64,000 nucleotides of DNA from Physcia stellaris (taxonomy: Eukaryota > Ascomycota > Lecanoromycetes > Caliciales > Physciaceae), in the NCBI GenBank assembly GCA_018902385.1, contig JABSSW010000015.1, positions 310,001 through 374,000 of the forward strand. The letters run 5' to 3'. The notes under the pieces were generated by a model. The model did not search any database. It was not told the DNA's origin and saw only the letters and a program-made list of their open reading frames with translations. Positions within the stretch are counted from its first letter, which is position 1, and each line of letters begins with the position of its first letter. Positions 10,876-28,901 of this stretch are shown here, piece after piece. The position numbers and the translations under genes are program-made.

Positions 10876-13315
10876 ATGGAAAGTATGAAGCAAAGCCGCT
10901 CCCACTCACAGCAGCATGGCCCGCCTTGCTTCCATTTGGGCAATTTAAAGGATTTCGATCTCTATGAGATTACTATTGAGCAATTGCAATCCTACTTCGC
11001 TGACGGCCAGATAACTTCAGTCGATTATGTGAATTTCTGCCTTGAACGCATCCGGGTGGTTCGTAAGACCAAGGCTCTGAACTCCCGCAGCAGTCTGGAT
11101 TAAACTCAATGCAGGTAAATCCATATCTGGAAGCCATAATAGAAATCAATCCCGATGCCGTGGCAATTGCTGAGAGCCTCGATAATGGACGGAAACAAGG
11201 GTAGGTCCTTACACGGCAGTGTAACAGCTATATTGAGCACTTCAAGGCTGACCTGAGTACGAACATGCTGACTCCTAATGCGTCAATAGGTGGGTCTCTT
11301 CCAGCCACGGTTTATTTATACTACTACCCTATCACTTACTATGACTTTCTTCTGAGTACTCCGGAATACTGTGAGTATGTTGACAGAGCACTTCCCACAG
11401 ATAAGAAAGAAGAAACCAAACATCACAGTAAATCACTCTTCCTGTAATTCGTTCCAAACACAGGGGAGAGCTGTTGGTCCCTGAATAATTATTATTGGGA
11501 TTCGAAGGCCATCTGAAGTTTTAACGTCCGCCACAAGTGACGCACCATGTTGATCGGTCATGGGAAAGTCTGCCTCCACAGGAGGCTTGTCTTGATGATT
11601 ATTTTGCTAATCCTGGAAAATGGAATCGCTGACAGGAGCTTAATCTGCAGGAGTGTTCGAGGCAGCCTGCACGGTATCCCCGTCTTGGTCAAAGATGTGC
11701 GCTTTTGTCAGCAGACTCTGGGAACCTCAAAACTGACTGCTGCAGAATATGAGCACAAAAGACAAGATGCAGACTACCGCCGGCTCATGGGCTTTGCTTG
11801 GTATCAAAACATCTCAAGATGCTCACATCATCAGTCTTCTAAGGAACTCGGGTGCCATTATCCTAGGACATAGCAATATGAGCGAGCTATCATCCGTAAG
11901 ATCTACTAGCTATTCAACTGGTTACTCGCCTCGTGGAGGTCAGGTCCGGAATCCTTATGACCTCTCTTACAGCCCATGTGAGCTCATTCGATGCAGAATG
12001 CTAGCTAGCTGATGGCGTTAACGTAATTAGTTGGCTCAAGCTCTGGCTCCGCTGTAGGTGTGTCTGCGAATATCGTTCCGCTGGCATTTGGGACTGAGAC
12101 AGACACATCGATAATTGGCCCTGCTAGTATCAACGGCGTAGTTGGCATCAAGCCTACAGTTGGTTTAACTTCTAGGACTGGGGTGATTCCAATAAGCAAG
12201 AATCTAGACACTGTCGGGTGTTTTGGTCGGACAGTAGCGGATGCAGTACATGGACTTACTGCGATAGCCGGCAAGGACGTTGAAGACAACATGACACTTT
12301 CACGTCCATTCGGTTATGAGGAAGACTATTCGAAACATATCACCTCTCGGAGCGCGTTGAAAGGTGCAAAATTTGGGCTGCCATGGAAGCGTTGCTGGGA
12401 CTCAGTAGCTCCAGATCTAAAGCTCGTCGCTGAAAGGATTCTGAAAGCCATTGAAGAAGCAGGTGCACAAGTGATCCGCACCGACTTTCCATGTGCGGAA
12501 GATCGTATAAGCCTGGATGGTAGTTGGGACTGGTAAGCATCGTCAGTGATTCTTTCAACATGACCGCTAATATTGGTAGGAACCGTGGGGACCCATCGCA
12601 GTCCGAGTTCACGGTCGTAAAGGTCGATGCTTACAATGGTATAAACGATTATTTAGCGCAGCTCTCGGATACTTCAATGAAGACAGTGGAAGATATTGTA
12701 GACTTCAACGATCGTAATACCGGCACTGAAGGTGCAGAAGCTGGTGACATACCGGCTTTCCCATCAGGACAAGTAGATCTACACCAATGTAGGCTACCAC
12801 CACTTGCTTACTTCATCAGGACAACCTTCGATTAGTGGCAGAATCTCGTGGGATCGAAGACGAAACATATCAACAAGCTTTGAAGCACATACAATCTCAG
12901 TGCCGCGAAAACGGTATCGACGCCGCTTTGACAGCTATTACAGAAGAAGGCCAGTCGGTTGAGCTTGACGCCTTGCTACTCTGTGATCGCAAAGGGGCGG
13001 GTCAGCAAATTGCCGCACAAGCTGGTATTCCACACCCTCATTACAACGAGTACTATCATATGCCTAATGCTCCTAGGATATCCAATCATTTGCGTACCCA
13101 TCGGCCTAGACTCCGCGGGATTTCCTGTCAGCCTCTCGATACAACACACCGCCTGGAGCGAGTGCACATTAGTCAAGTGGGCCAGCGCCATCGAAGACTT
13201 GGTTCATCATACCCTAGGCCCTCGACCAACGCCGGCATACCGGAACCATATGTCTAAGAATATACCGATCAAGAAAATCGGCCCGGAAGGCTTTGAGATA
13301 CACGAAGCTTCTTGA
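10876..13315 (+). CDS. Amidase signature family protein, eight exons
   Basis: Model join(10876..11058,11115..11200,11651..11696,11746..11977,12031..12532,12580..12772,12820..13024,13077..13315), 561 residues, normal for fungal amidases, which hydrolyse C-N bonds of amides. Exon joins recreate the family sequence: LHGIPVLVKDNMSTKDK (catalytic Lys about 104), SPFGSSSGSAVGVSAN (cis-Ser 185), GTETDTSIIGPASING (nucleophile Ser 209) and YPIICVPIGLDSAGFPV near the C-terminus. The Ser-Ser spacing of 24 equals that of known amidases. The Gly usually before the nucleophile is Thr here. Intron 2 is 450 nt, far longer than the others (47-56 nt). The start chosen has A at -3 and G at +4; in-frame Met codons also lie at 10810 and 10864. 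Substrate unknown. Confidence 0.9.
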
Positions 13316-14326
13316 GTACCGTTCTGCCATCGTGAAGGGGAAGACCCAGCGATCCTATGTTCTCTGCACCAAGAGTGGTTTCCGAGGATGGGATCTGTAT
13401 ATACCGGCCTTATCGAGTTAGGATGCAATTCCTTACCAATACATTTCCGAGCCCCATAGACGTTTGAACCCTACATTAGACGGGAGGCGCCTTCATGGTT
13501 TGTCGTGTCTATACCCTAGTATGATTGTCAGAAATTACAGCGATAGGACACATATATGCTCTCGCCAGTACCCATTTCAGCTTCCCTGCCTCTAGACCCT
13601 CATCAAACAGTTCCCAAGATCTCTCTCGACTCCATGCCTTTACGACTTCATCCTGCCCCATTTTGACGACACAACATATACAGGATCTCACGATCCCGCC
13701 GTTTCGCGATCTTTCTCATCTCTTGATCTCGTGAAAAACACACGGTTTCAACAACGGCTTTCACGACTTCGCTACTGTACCTTTTCACGGTTCCATCAGA
13801 TTCTACAGATTGGTGAGTTCTGCTGCGGGTTGGTGACTGAATGGTTTGGCGGCTCGATTGTTCGATGATCTGACCGTATGACGATTTCGGGATTCTTCTT
13901 AGGTAAAGCAAGATATGTACACATACACCCTCGAAAGTTGGTAAGCTTCATAGACTTCTCAGCACTGCGGTAGACTATTCAATGTTTTCGGGACTTGCCG
14001 AGCTCAGAACCTATCAGGATTTGAATTGGACAAGGGGGATTTTCTTTTGGCTGAATTTACGGTATAACGCCTTGCCATTGGCACGAGATGACATGGTACT
14101 CGACTGCTTTTTCATCAAGGGAACTCAGAACTGAATATGTACTTTTTTTTAGTCCGAAAAGGGCGTTGCTCATGAATGCGGTCATCGCGAATGCTTTGAA
14201 ACATATAACACGTCAACTATACAGTCGGGCACATACATATATCACAATCGACAGGCAGCTAAATCCAACCACTCGCAACGCATCTTCCGTCGATCCTCAA
14301 TCAACCACCCTCGCAAGCATCCCATC
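13316..14326. other. Intergenic between convergent genes, 1 kb
   Basis: Between the amidase stop and the transhydrogenase stop. No supported gene, repeat or RNA. Confidence 0.5.
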
Positions 14327-15913
14327 CTAATAACTCATCGCCCCCTCAAACAGCCCCCGCAACTGCTCCCTCTCCTCATCGACCTCTTCCGCCAACCCAG
14401 GCGCCAGCATCAGCACCCTCTTCTGCGGCAAAGTCCCCTCCACCAACCCCTCCACATCCTCCGCCTTGAACCCCAACGCCCTCAATCCCCTCGGCTGATC
14501 GCCCATCTTGACCAAGAAGTCCGCAACCGCCTCCCCAAGCACCTCCCCCGCACTCTCCCTCTTCACTGTACTCGTGTCCACACCAAAGGCCTCCGCAGCC
14601 GCCAGGTGCCGCTCGGGATTAGATGCCCCGGTGAATTTAAACACCGAGGGAGCGGTGACAGCCACGGACACACCGTGCGGGATAATGGGCGAGTCGACCG
14701 CGTAGCCGGGGTGTTTGTAGCCCGGGTTCTGCCCGGAGATTGGATAGCTCATGCCATGGCAGAGATGCACGCCCGCATTGCCGAACCCGACGCCTGCCAA
14801 CGTGGCCGCGAGGAGCATCTCCGACTGGGCTTCGTGGTCGTCGGGGTCTTTGACTGCGCGGGGGAGGTATTTGATCGTTTGGCGCAGCGCCTGCAGGGAG
14901 AAGATGTCGGAGATGGGGTTTGCGCCCTGGTATGCTGGGCGATTGATCGGGTTCGTGGGCCGGGGCGTGCGGGTGTTGTACGGTATCGCGGTCCAGGATT
15001 CGAGACTGTGGCAGAGGACGTCGAGGCCGGAGGAGGCGTGCACGGCGCTGGGCATTGTGCGCGTATTTAGCGGATCGCATATCCCGAGGGTCGGCTTGAG
15101 GGCGCGGTGAGCGATGCCGGTCTTTGCTTTCTTGGCTACTAGGTCGAAGATTGCGGTTCCTGTGGTCTCGCTGCCGGTGCCGGCGGTGGTTGGGACGGCG
15201 ATCAGGGGATGGAGCGCTTTGGTGATGGGGAGACCACGGCCGAGAGGCGCGTTGACGAAGTCGAGGAAGTCTGCTTCGGGGAAGCATGTGTACAGGTTCA
15301 TGAGCTTGGCGGTATCAATGACCTGGGGAAGTCAGTGCTTTCCAGGCTCAGGTGAATGAGCAGGGAAAATACGCTGCCACCTCCGACTGCAAGAAAGGCA
15401 TCCGGACCGTAGGCTTTTGAAAATTCGATGGCCTCTTTGATTCTAATGTTCAATTGTTATTTGTGTCACGACTTCTATGGGCAGGCCCTCGACTACTCAC
15501 GAGCTGTCTTTGGGCTCCACCCTGGTTTTGGAGTAGACTGTGAATTCTACTCCTTCCCTACTCAAACCCTCTATGACTTGGCTCATAGCATCCAGCTTTG
15601 ATACAGTGCCATCGGTCACGACGCAGACCCGCTTTGCACCAATATTCTTGAAGTCCATGCCCACTTCTTTTGTACAACCGGGCCCGAACCGAATACTGGA
15701 TGCTGCCATCTCGAACGCATATTCTCTTCTCCTTGAGGCATCAACGGGCGTGGCGAGCGACCTTCTTGTCTGGCCAAAAAGCGCCGATGAAGCATGGTTG
15801 CTTGTAGCGGTGGCGTGACACGGACAGGTGGAGGGATGTGTGTATTGGATAGCTTTCAGGAGGTTTGCAGATTTGGTGGCTGCATTCTTGGCAACCCTGA
15901 CGTTTAGAGACAT
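14327..15913 (-). CDS. Hydroxyacid-oxoacid transhydrogenase (iron-containing ADH family, ADHFE1-like)
   Basis: Three exons, complement(join(14327..15322,15373..15442,15501..15913)), 492 residues. The family couples oxidation of 4-hydroxybutyrate to reduction of 2-oxoglutarate in mitochondria. The N-terminus (MSLNVRVAKNAATKS...RRSLATPVDASRRREY) is a plausible mitochondrial presequence. The core has IRFGPGCTKEVGMD, the nucleotide motif AVGGGSVIDTAK near residues 156-166, the type-III ADH stretch PTTAGTGSET, and metal-binding His segments SGLDVLCHSLESW and GVHLCHGMSYPISGQ. Exon 3 is very GC-rich at third positions. Introns are 50 and 58 nt. Length fits ADHFE1. The alternative of a generic iron alcohol dehydrogenase is less likely because of the long presequence and the PISGQNPGYKHPGY segment. 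Confidence 0.92.
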
Positions 15914-16538
15914 CCTACCTACTTGTACCGAGATGGTCCCAGATCTGTATTGGGGACGTCTACTCGCATTCCTTCTGTATATTATGCAAAGATCAGATGA
16001 TAATCCACTACGACCGAGTTACTAGGTATCAACCATGGACTGGCCATGTAGCTCCCATACTATGATTTTCTCCGCACCCCACATCCCCGCATACCTATTC
16101 GCCTCGGCAGCCTTACTCGTACCCTAAGCTCAGACCAATCACGTGCTTACCGCACTGACGCAGCCCTACCTTAAGGTGAGTTTTACTCATGGCAGCTCGC
16201 GCCTCTTCTCTCAAATAGAAGTGCTTGATCTCCTCGCCGTATAGTGTTCGTATCAGTCCCTTTGTGTCAATAGATACTAGGTAGGGAGATAGGATAGAGA
16301 CAAAGCCATTTGAAGTAATACATCGTTGAATATGAACCTCTTAAACCGATCTTCCATTCTTACAGCCAAGCAAAGCATGCAGTGTCCTCTTACATGTCGC
16401 CACAATACTACATTGACTGGCTAAGGTAGTTAGCCGCCGTACACTTTTCATGCCAAATGCTATCCCATGCCGCCAAAAAGCTCGGTCAATCAAGAAGCAT
16501 GGAACAGCCTCGCGCCTCTACCAAGAGGCGACTGACGT
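15914..16538. other. Intergenic, transhydrogenase promoter
   Basis: 625 bp between two reverse-strand genes. Contains the 5' region of the transhydrogenase gene and the 3' UTR of the KH-domain gene; no gene seen. Confidence 0.5.
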
Positions 16539-19500
16539 TCAGTATTCTCTTCTATTTCCGTTTCCGCCGTTCTCGACAACATCCAGGATAATATCCCTAG
16601 CCTGCTCTACTCCCTCTCTACTTCCAGAAATCTCGATGGCTTTGCCCTTGGTTTGGTCCTTGGGGACATCAATCTTGCACCCCGTCTGCCTGCGAATAGC
16701 GTCTATTTGGGCCCCCTTGGACCCGATGATGAATCGGTAGGTGCTAGGATCCGGCAAGACGAGGTATCCAGTCGAACTACCTTCTCGACTCTGGTTTTGT
16801 GCCCGTTCTAATGCCTTGTGCAATGCCACGCGTGCTTTCTCTACGTTGTCCGGAGATCCACGCAGTACCCAAGGTATTTCGCCTTCTCCGGCCTCGTCCT
16901 CGCCCATGTCGACAATTTCCCATGTGTGGCGATCCGACGAGCCAGGATCGTCTGTAATCAAAGGCAGTGGAGTACCGTTGGCTGGTGGCTTGGGTGTCCC
17001 TGCTCGCTTGCTCGGCGGTTGCTGACCATTATGATCGACCTTGACTTTGTAATCATTATTCAATCGCCGGAAAAATCGTCCATTGTCTGATACTTGGTTG
17101 TGCAATCGACGAGGGACCTGTATCACCTCACCTTGTTGATCCTTGGTGAGATGTTGAATATGCGACATGGCCTTAGCAACATCCTCCGCTTGTCCAGTCA
17201 GCTTTATTTGAGACCGAGCAGGCCCTTGCTGCGTAGTTCTTGGAATGTCGATGCTGACTTGGAACTGGGATTCTAGAGCTCGCCGGGTCTCGCCACCTCG
17301 ACCGATCAGCACCCGATGTTTTTCAGGAGCTACCTCAACCATCTCGACGACCTGATTCTCTCGTTCTGCTACGAAGGCTTGGATGGAAGCAATGATCTTT
17401 TCGACGACGGCCTGGTTACCCTCGAACGCGATTGTGCTTGAATCCGATTCTGGTCTTGGAAATTGAACCAAACGAGTTCGACCTTGCGTATCCTCTGGCC
17501 CGCCTGCCGCAAGAACAATCTTACGGATGTTGGTACCTGATGCACGTGTCAGTCAGCGGCTTACAGTCAGCGCAACAATGGACTAACCTCCAGTGCCGAT
17601 GAGAGACTTGTGGTACTTCTTGTCAACATCAATAGTCCTGCTAACGCTCTCGTCAAAAGACTTGACCCTTTGCTCCAACAGCCTCTTGGAATCTTCGACC
17701 TGCTTCTTGGTACCACTAACAAATACCTTGACCCGGCCCGAGGAGTCTCCTTGTTCATGATTTCCTGGCACATCAATTTTGGCTCCGGTCTCCATGCGGA
17801 TCTTATCCATCTCTCGCCCGCCTTGACCAATGAGACGCGGTATTTGAGCTCGAGAGACTGACACAGAAGCGCTGAAGGAGTGGTCCTTGAGATGCTGCAC
17901 GAGGTCTAAGAGCTCCTCCCTCGCTTTATCAGCGCCTTGTCTAGGCCCTCGAATCAGGACGACGTCTGGGGCTTGGCTGGACCTGGTGTTCCTCGTACCA
18001 GCATCGCTTGAGGCATCATTTGAGCGATCATCGGCAGCATTGGGTCCGGATCTGGGGAACTGTATGCGAACATTGTACCGGTCTTGGAGTCTGTTCACAT
18101 AGCTTCCTCTAGCACCTATCAACTCCCGGTGGTATTGTGGGGAAACCGTTAGAGTGTGCGTGACCTCATCCTCTAGCTTTTTAGCTAGGGCAAGGATCCG
18201 CGACTTTGCTGCCTCTCCTTTTGCTTTCGGGCCTTTAATCTCCACTGTCCCATCGTTGATTCTGATATCGACATCAAATTCTTCACGATACTTGTTGATG
18301 CTTTCACCCTTGCGACCTATAAGGTAGTTTGCAAACTTTTGGGGAAAGTCAAATGTTGTGATATGGCCACGCTCCGCTTCATCTTGCTTCTCGGTCTCTA
18401 CGAAGGATGCAATTTTTCGGCCAATTCATCAAGAATACCCTCCGACCCACGAAGCCTGGCAATAGAGCTAGGCGTACCAGCCGAATTAAAGGTTAGCTGA
18501 ACTGGTATAGATGCTGGGGTATTCTGCTGCTCCCGGTTGATAAATCTCTTTATCTTTTCTTGATATCTTCACGTGGTCAGTAAGGCAAACTGTAGCTCTT
18601 CTCCTGCGGAGTACTTACTTTGAGGGCACCTCCAGACTTCTAGTCTCAATGCGCTGCTGACCTTGGAGCAGGCCCAGAATATGCTCCTGAGCTTGCTGCA
18701 GGCCCTTTTCGAAACTTGCAACCTCGGCGGGGGACGGTCGCTGCCTTGGTACTTGATATGCGGTCGGTCCCGAAGGTGAAATGTCCTCGTAAACAAGAAT
18801 GACTTGTGGCGAGTCCTCCGGCTGCTCCGGTAAAAGCAGATGAACTCCGAAATCATCTCGTAGTCGTTGGGCGCTTTGCTGCTGGACATGCTGATGATAG
18901 AAAGGGTCAACATCAACGTGCCGGATGCGTGACGGAGGATGAGCGTTGATAAGGTTCATGATGTCTGATCTTGCTCGCAGAGCGTTCTTGCCCTCTCTTG
19001 AATACACTTCTAGAGGATCATCATTGCTTCTGGGTAAAACGATGCGAGCATCATACTGCTTCTCAAGTTGCTCGAGAGCTTGCCGCTCGCTCAGGTACTG
19101 CACAATCGCTCGAGCGTGTGCCTGCGAACCGGCTGGGGCGTTTGCATGCTGTTTTGCAACATCAACACTATGCATATGCATGCTGGTGGCCAGATCCATT
19201 ATCCTTTCGACACCTTGGTCGATTTTGTCCTGCGGACCGATCACGGCCAGCATTTCGGTGTCAGCAGAGGCAGGGGGCAAAATTACAGCACAGCCGGTTT
19301 CTTCCAACAGGCTCTGCAGGGATTCTGGTCCATCTGAGAGCACAAATTGATGTCGATTACGATCAATACCGATCTCGGAGAGTGTGATCTGCCGGCGGAG
19401 TTCGTCTTCTACCTGGCGTTCAATTTCAGCTCGCGCTGCCTGGGCTGCTAGTCTCTCGCCGGATATTCTGATGTGATTGTGTGGATGCGGCTTGAACATT

Positions 19501-20762
19501 GCTGGCATACCTGCAGCAGGTGCTTGAGGAAGGGGTTGATTTGACCAAGTCTCGAATTGTGGGATCTGAACTTTGACTTGATGATTGTTTTCGAGATGCG
19601 TAACTCGGGAATTGCGCGGTCCAGCAATGAATGGGTAGTACTCCGCAGGTATATCCCTCAGTCGAAGGTTGACCGTCGAAGTACGCTCGTTAATGATACT
19701 GTCAATCTCTCGCTGCGCCAATGCCAAAGCCAGAGGGTCGCCTTCGATGGTCATCTCGACAGTCATATCATCTTCGTCATCACCTTGTGGAGCTGAATTT
19801 TCATCAAGTTTTGGTATATTGATTCGGGCTCCTGTTCGGTCCCCAATTCCCTTGATCACTGTGCCTTGCTTGCCTATAATATGTGGACGAACGCTCACTG
19901 GTAGCGGAATACTTTTCTTTGACTAAAATATTGTTAGCATCAACCACAAGATAATGTCTACAGTGCTTACCTTCACACCAATCTCCTTGGCAACATCTTT
20001 CAAGGCTTGTCGAGTATCGTCTAGTGGTCCGACCCCCTCGAAAACGAATGTACCACCGGGTCCAGGTTTCATTGAAACTGTAGCTTTGGATTTCTTATTG
20101 ATACCCTGCAAGACGTCTTTAATCGGCTTCTTTAGTTGGTCTCTTGGTACAAGTTGCCCTGGAGCAAACTCAAATCTGTCAGTATGTTTACCCGGGAAAG
20201 ATGTGTGATGCGGTGTTGCTCGAGTAGGCTTGAGTGAAGTATTCGTGGAGGTATCGGTTAAGATTCCCGATGCCGGTGTGGAAGCTCGAGATGAGGCAGT
20301 ACTTGGGGTTAAAGGCCCTCGTCCATTGATGCCGTTTAAGCCAGCAGTGCCGACAGAAGACGGTTTCTTTGCACCCCACGCAGGCGCCGCAGCGACTGTG
20401 GCTTTTGACCCGAGACCAGCTCCCAGAGCAGGAAAAAGTTCTTCTGATTTGGTATCCAATGTAGGCTGTGTACTTGATTTTCCATAGGTAGGAGCAGCTG
20501 AAGGTTCTTCCCTAGCCTTCTGTTTCCCAGCTGCCTTCTCTGATATTGGTTCTGCATTTGACTCCAGTGAATTCGTCTCTCGAGATTCCGGTACAGCTTG
20601 CATGGAAGGCGGTGGATGTTGAATATCCTCCTCATCAATGACATCTTCGATAGTAGCACGATGGGCTGCGTCTGCATTGTGTTTTTGTTGAAGCTTCTGT
20701 GCAGGGGTCAGACCCCCTGAGCCTGCCGAGTCCCCGCTATTCATGGAGTCTTCTGTGGACAT
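16539..20762 (-). CDS. SCP160: Vigilin/Scp160-like multi-KH RNA-binding protein, with a one-base frame break
   Basis: Four exons, complement(join(16539..17536,17588..18566,18619..19922,19971..20762)), introns 48-52 nt, about 1357 residues if the frame break is bridged. Many KH units are visible by their GxxG loops: HIIGKQGTVIKG, NYLIGRKGESIN, ELIGARGSYVN, RLIGQGGREMD, SLIGTGG, VLIGRGGETRR and FIIGSKGAQID. Vigilins bind mRNA on ribosomes and ER, and Scp160 also affects ploidy and translation. The first 200 residues are disordered. In exon 3 the frame ILDELAEK ends in a stop seven codons later while IASFVETEKQDE continues one base out of phase; a T5 run at 18413-18417 (A5 in the gene) needs a sixth base. 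A 41-nt GT-AG stretch could be spliced instead but is shorter than any intron here and would delete conserved-looking sequence. Confidence 0.9.
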
Positions 20763-22491
20763 GTTCTCTGATTGGATATTCGGAAATGCAAATCTATCGA
20801 CCTCGGAGTGTCGTATTTGACACTGTCAAGGGTCTGAGTGTGGATTTCGACGAACTGCAGCGAAACTACCGGGTGAGGGGAGCATAAATCAATAGAAAGC
20901 TTTCTAATGATAGTCAACAAGGATAACAATATCGTGGATCTTTCAGGGCATCATTGTAGGCGTCCTAGCAAATTTGGAAGGAGAGGTAAAACCCAGCTTG
21001 GGCTGTTCACACAGAGAGGAGAGATGGTTAGTGACTCGGCCAGTCAGGACTATTGCGGGCAACTGCAGAGGGAGCTCCGAGCGTTGATTCCGATAATATT
21101 AAACCTAGGAGGGCGGATAGCTGGGTATTTAAGAGAAGAAAAAGGTGAGCTCAAGGATGTTGAACCAAATAAATACGTTCTCGAATAAATTATTGACGGC
21201 TCGCTAAGAATTATAGCGGGATGCTAAGCATCTTGGCCGAGCCGAGGCGTGCTTCACTAGTGCTTCAACATATCAAATATTCAGTCAGCGAAGACACACC
21301 GTATTTATTCCATGGAGCGAAGAATGACGGGATGCTCCGGTCATCAAAACGAGAAACCTGTGAATCGAGTGCCGCAAGTCTTTCAGCTCTATATGGGGGT
21401 GTCAGAAATTCGAAGCAGTACGGATAGTGCGCCGCTAATTTTCGTTCTCGTTGGAACTTGGAAGGGGGACTCCGGAAGGGGGGCTGCGGGGGGCATAAGA
21501 AGGGCTGGCATTCAGCAACCGCCTGGCTCAACATGATGGGGGTACGAACTCATGAAATCGAGCTGGTCTAGCACCATTGTCATTGTATCCAGACATATGG
21601 AGACTATAGTATAAGACACGCTTCTCGTACCTTCTTGCATCTGCCTCTACGGAACTTGTCTTTACCACCGTGTGCGAATGCAATCCGAAAAGCCGGTTTT
21701 GCTCGTACCAAAATCTCAAGAATTCTAGGTAAATGAAAGGTATTTAACGCCAGTCTTCCATTCACTAGATTTTGTCCTGCTTAAGCGTCCCATGTTCGCC
21801 ATCCAACTCTGGATAGCATATCCTCCTTTGACACGAGCTGGGGGCAGATTATAGGCGACACACCTGGACAGCGAATCGTCGATTTCCGCGGGTAGAAAGG
21901 GTCCAAGCAGCAGCAAATCTGCACAATGCATCTAAAAGACGCAGAAAGTAGGTCGACAAGACTTTGTGTTGCTCTGGGTGAAACCCGTGATGTACACTGG
22001 TCCTCCAAGGGACGGCTTAGGTTGCGATACATGACATTCTCGAAGCCTTACTTGTGTGCCTTACCGAAGTGTTTAATCTATTTTCAGGCTGGTGATCTGT
22101 CAGGATTTGAGTGGGAAAAGGAAGTGATCTGAGGTGTTATCCCTGTCGAGGCCACGCGAGGAGAAAGGGCCGAGCGTGGAGATGGGCAAGTTGGCAACGT
22201 TTTTTAGTGTAGGCGATTGCAGTAGTATTCAGACATCTGATTAGGTACCGTTCAGCGACTGGCACATAAGTGAAATCGCAATCCAGTTTTTGCAAGGAAC
22301 TTCTCTGGAGGTAGAGATTCCCTTATCGATTGATTATTGTTGGAATTGGCGGAATCCTCGGTCCGCAGCAGAAAGGTGAAAGTCAAAGGGCAAAGGGCAA
22401 AGGGCAAAGGGCTGGCCCAAAGCAAACCAACTTGAAACGAAACCCTTTAGCGCCAGCTCGACTAAAGTACTCGTACAGTACCTTACCATCC
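20763..22491. other. Intergenic, 1.7 kb divergent promoter region
   Basis: Between the reverse KH-domain gene and the forward PAK kinase gene; both promoters should lie here. Holds a short tandem repeat at 22384-22411 but no supported gene. Confidence 0.5.
22384..22411. repeat. Heptanucleotide tandem repeat (CAAAGGG)4
   Basis: Four perfect copies of CAAAGGG lie about 80 bp upstream of the PAK kinase start, probably in its 5' UTR or promoter. Confidence 0.95.
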
Positions 22492-25230
<2,739 letters not shown>

Positions 25231-26062
25231 GTAATTGTCCGAATTGTACAGAACCTGGACGGTACTTATGGTGTCTTGACGTGCTGCGCTGAAGTCTCAA
25301 TTCCAGTAAAGGCTATGGTCATCCTACACTGTAATCACTCCCCCGAAAGCAATACTAGCGACAACTTATTGATCCGATTGGGCTTCAACCCATGCTGTTC
25401 GGGTATCGAAACCTCCAGCGTTCACCGCGAACCCGGCAGTCTCAAGCTCAACGCACTGTCTCCTGGAGGAGTGTAGCCCCAGGCTTCAAGTCATATTTCG
25501 ACGTCCCATAGCGGCCGTATACCACATCATGATGATCTGCTTTGGCAATGTCCGTTCAATCCCCGCGAAGTCGGACTTGGTTCCTATGGCGTGCGAGTTT
25601 TCGAGAGACTCGGGGCAAAGCGAGGTCTCCGTCATTTAGGCGTATACAGAGTGTCTCGGTGCGAAGCACTCAGACAGCCATGATAAATCAAAATACAAAA
25701 GCAGTTAACACCATTGGTTCGCATGCAGTAATTCGTTAGTGATCCTAAATTTGAGTCGTTACAGCCACGCACTGCATGGGTTACGCACCCTCGTTCGCTT
25801 TACTCGTACTAGCTTCATGTTTGCTTGACGCCTCTTCGGTGACGCACAAGCTACACTAGCGACATCATACCTACCTAAGGCTTCATAGCTACTAGTAGCT
25901 ACCCTCACTACCTTACTGTTAAATCTCGCAACGCCCACCTTGCCTCTTCATTTGGCTATCACTAACTCCCCGCTGTCTACAAGCTCTGAACCATTGAAGA
26001 CCTACACTTATTAAACCCGAACCTTCCAGCAGCGACCAAAATCCCGGTGAAGCCATTCTATC
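25231..26062. other. Intergenic, hse1 promoter region
   Basis: 832 bp between tandem forward genes. No supported coding; short TACCTACCTA/AGTAGCTA-type low-complexity near 25860-25910. Confidence 0.5.
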
Positions 26063-28319
<2,257 letters not shown>

Positions 28320-28901
28320 ATGGATGGTTCTGGCGCTGAACAAACGGCACTGTATGGGAAGTCGTCACGGGGATAGGGTCATAGCGTGCTTTTGAAGGCA
28401 GTGGCAGGGGGCATCGCCTGTTCCAATTGGACAAGGCGTCACATAGACCAAATGCTATTGGATTTCCTGTTTGTAAAATGAACATATGCTAGCAGTGACT
28501 GCATTTTAGTAATCATATGAGCTTGCAAGCAATATTGAAAATCCCGACGCACTGGTCGTGCTTCAAACATCATACACCGTCAAATCTTCTCGAGGATTTC
28601 GCAGATACAATAATGGAAACCAGATAATCAAAGCACTGCGCTCTAAATCTCGTGTTGAATCAGCTAAGCACCAGAGCCACACACACTATCCACAAAGCAA
28701 TCGCCATAACGGACAGACAGATTTTCCCCGAAAATATGAACAGCAAAAGCGCCTTGCCAACACCAAATGTCCATGAAAAAAATAACCATCTTCTAATTTG
28801 AAACTCATTGGAAATCTATCTGTGTCTCCCTCTCCCCTCTCCCCCAACTTGTCCTATTCACCTTTCTCTTCTGGTCTGGCTGGTAATGAAGTGAAGAACC
28901 C
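28320..28901. other. Intergenic between convergent genes
   Basis: 582 bp of 3' flanks of hse1 and the cytochrome b5 gene. Nothing else supported. Confidence 0.5.

Noticed and set aside
18390-18430. 41-nt intron to repair the vigilin frame
   Set aside because: Shorter than every other intron here (minimum 45) and it would remove ILDELAEK/IASFV, which reads as genuine coding sequence.
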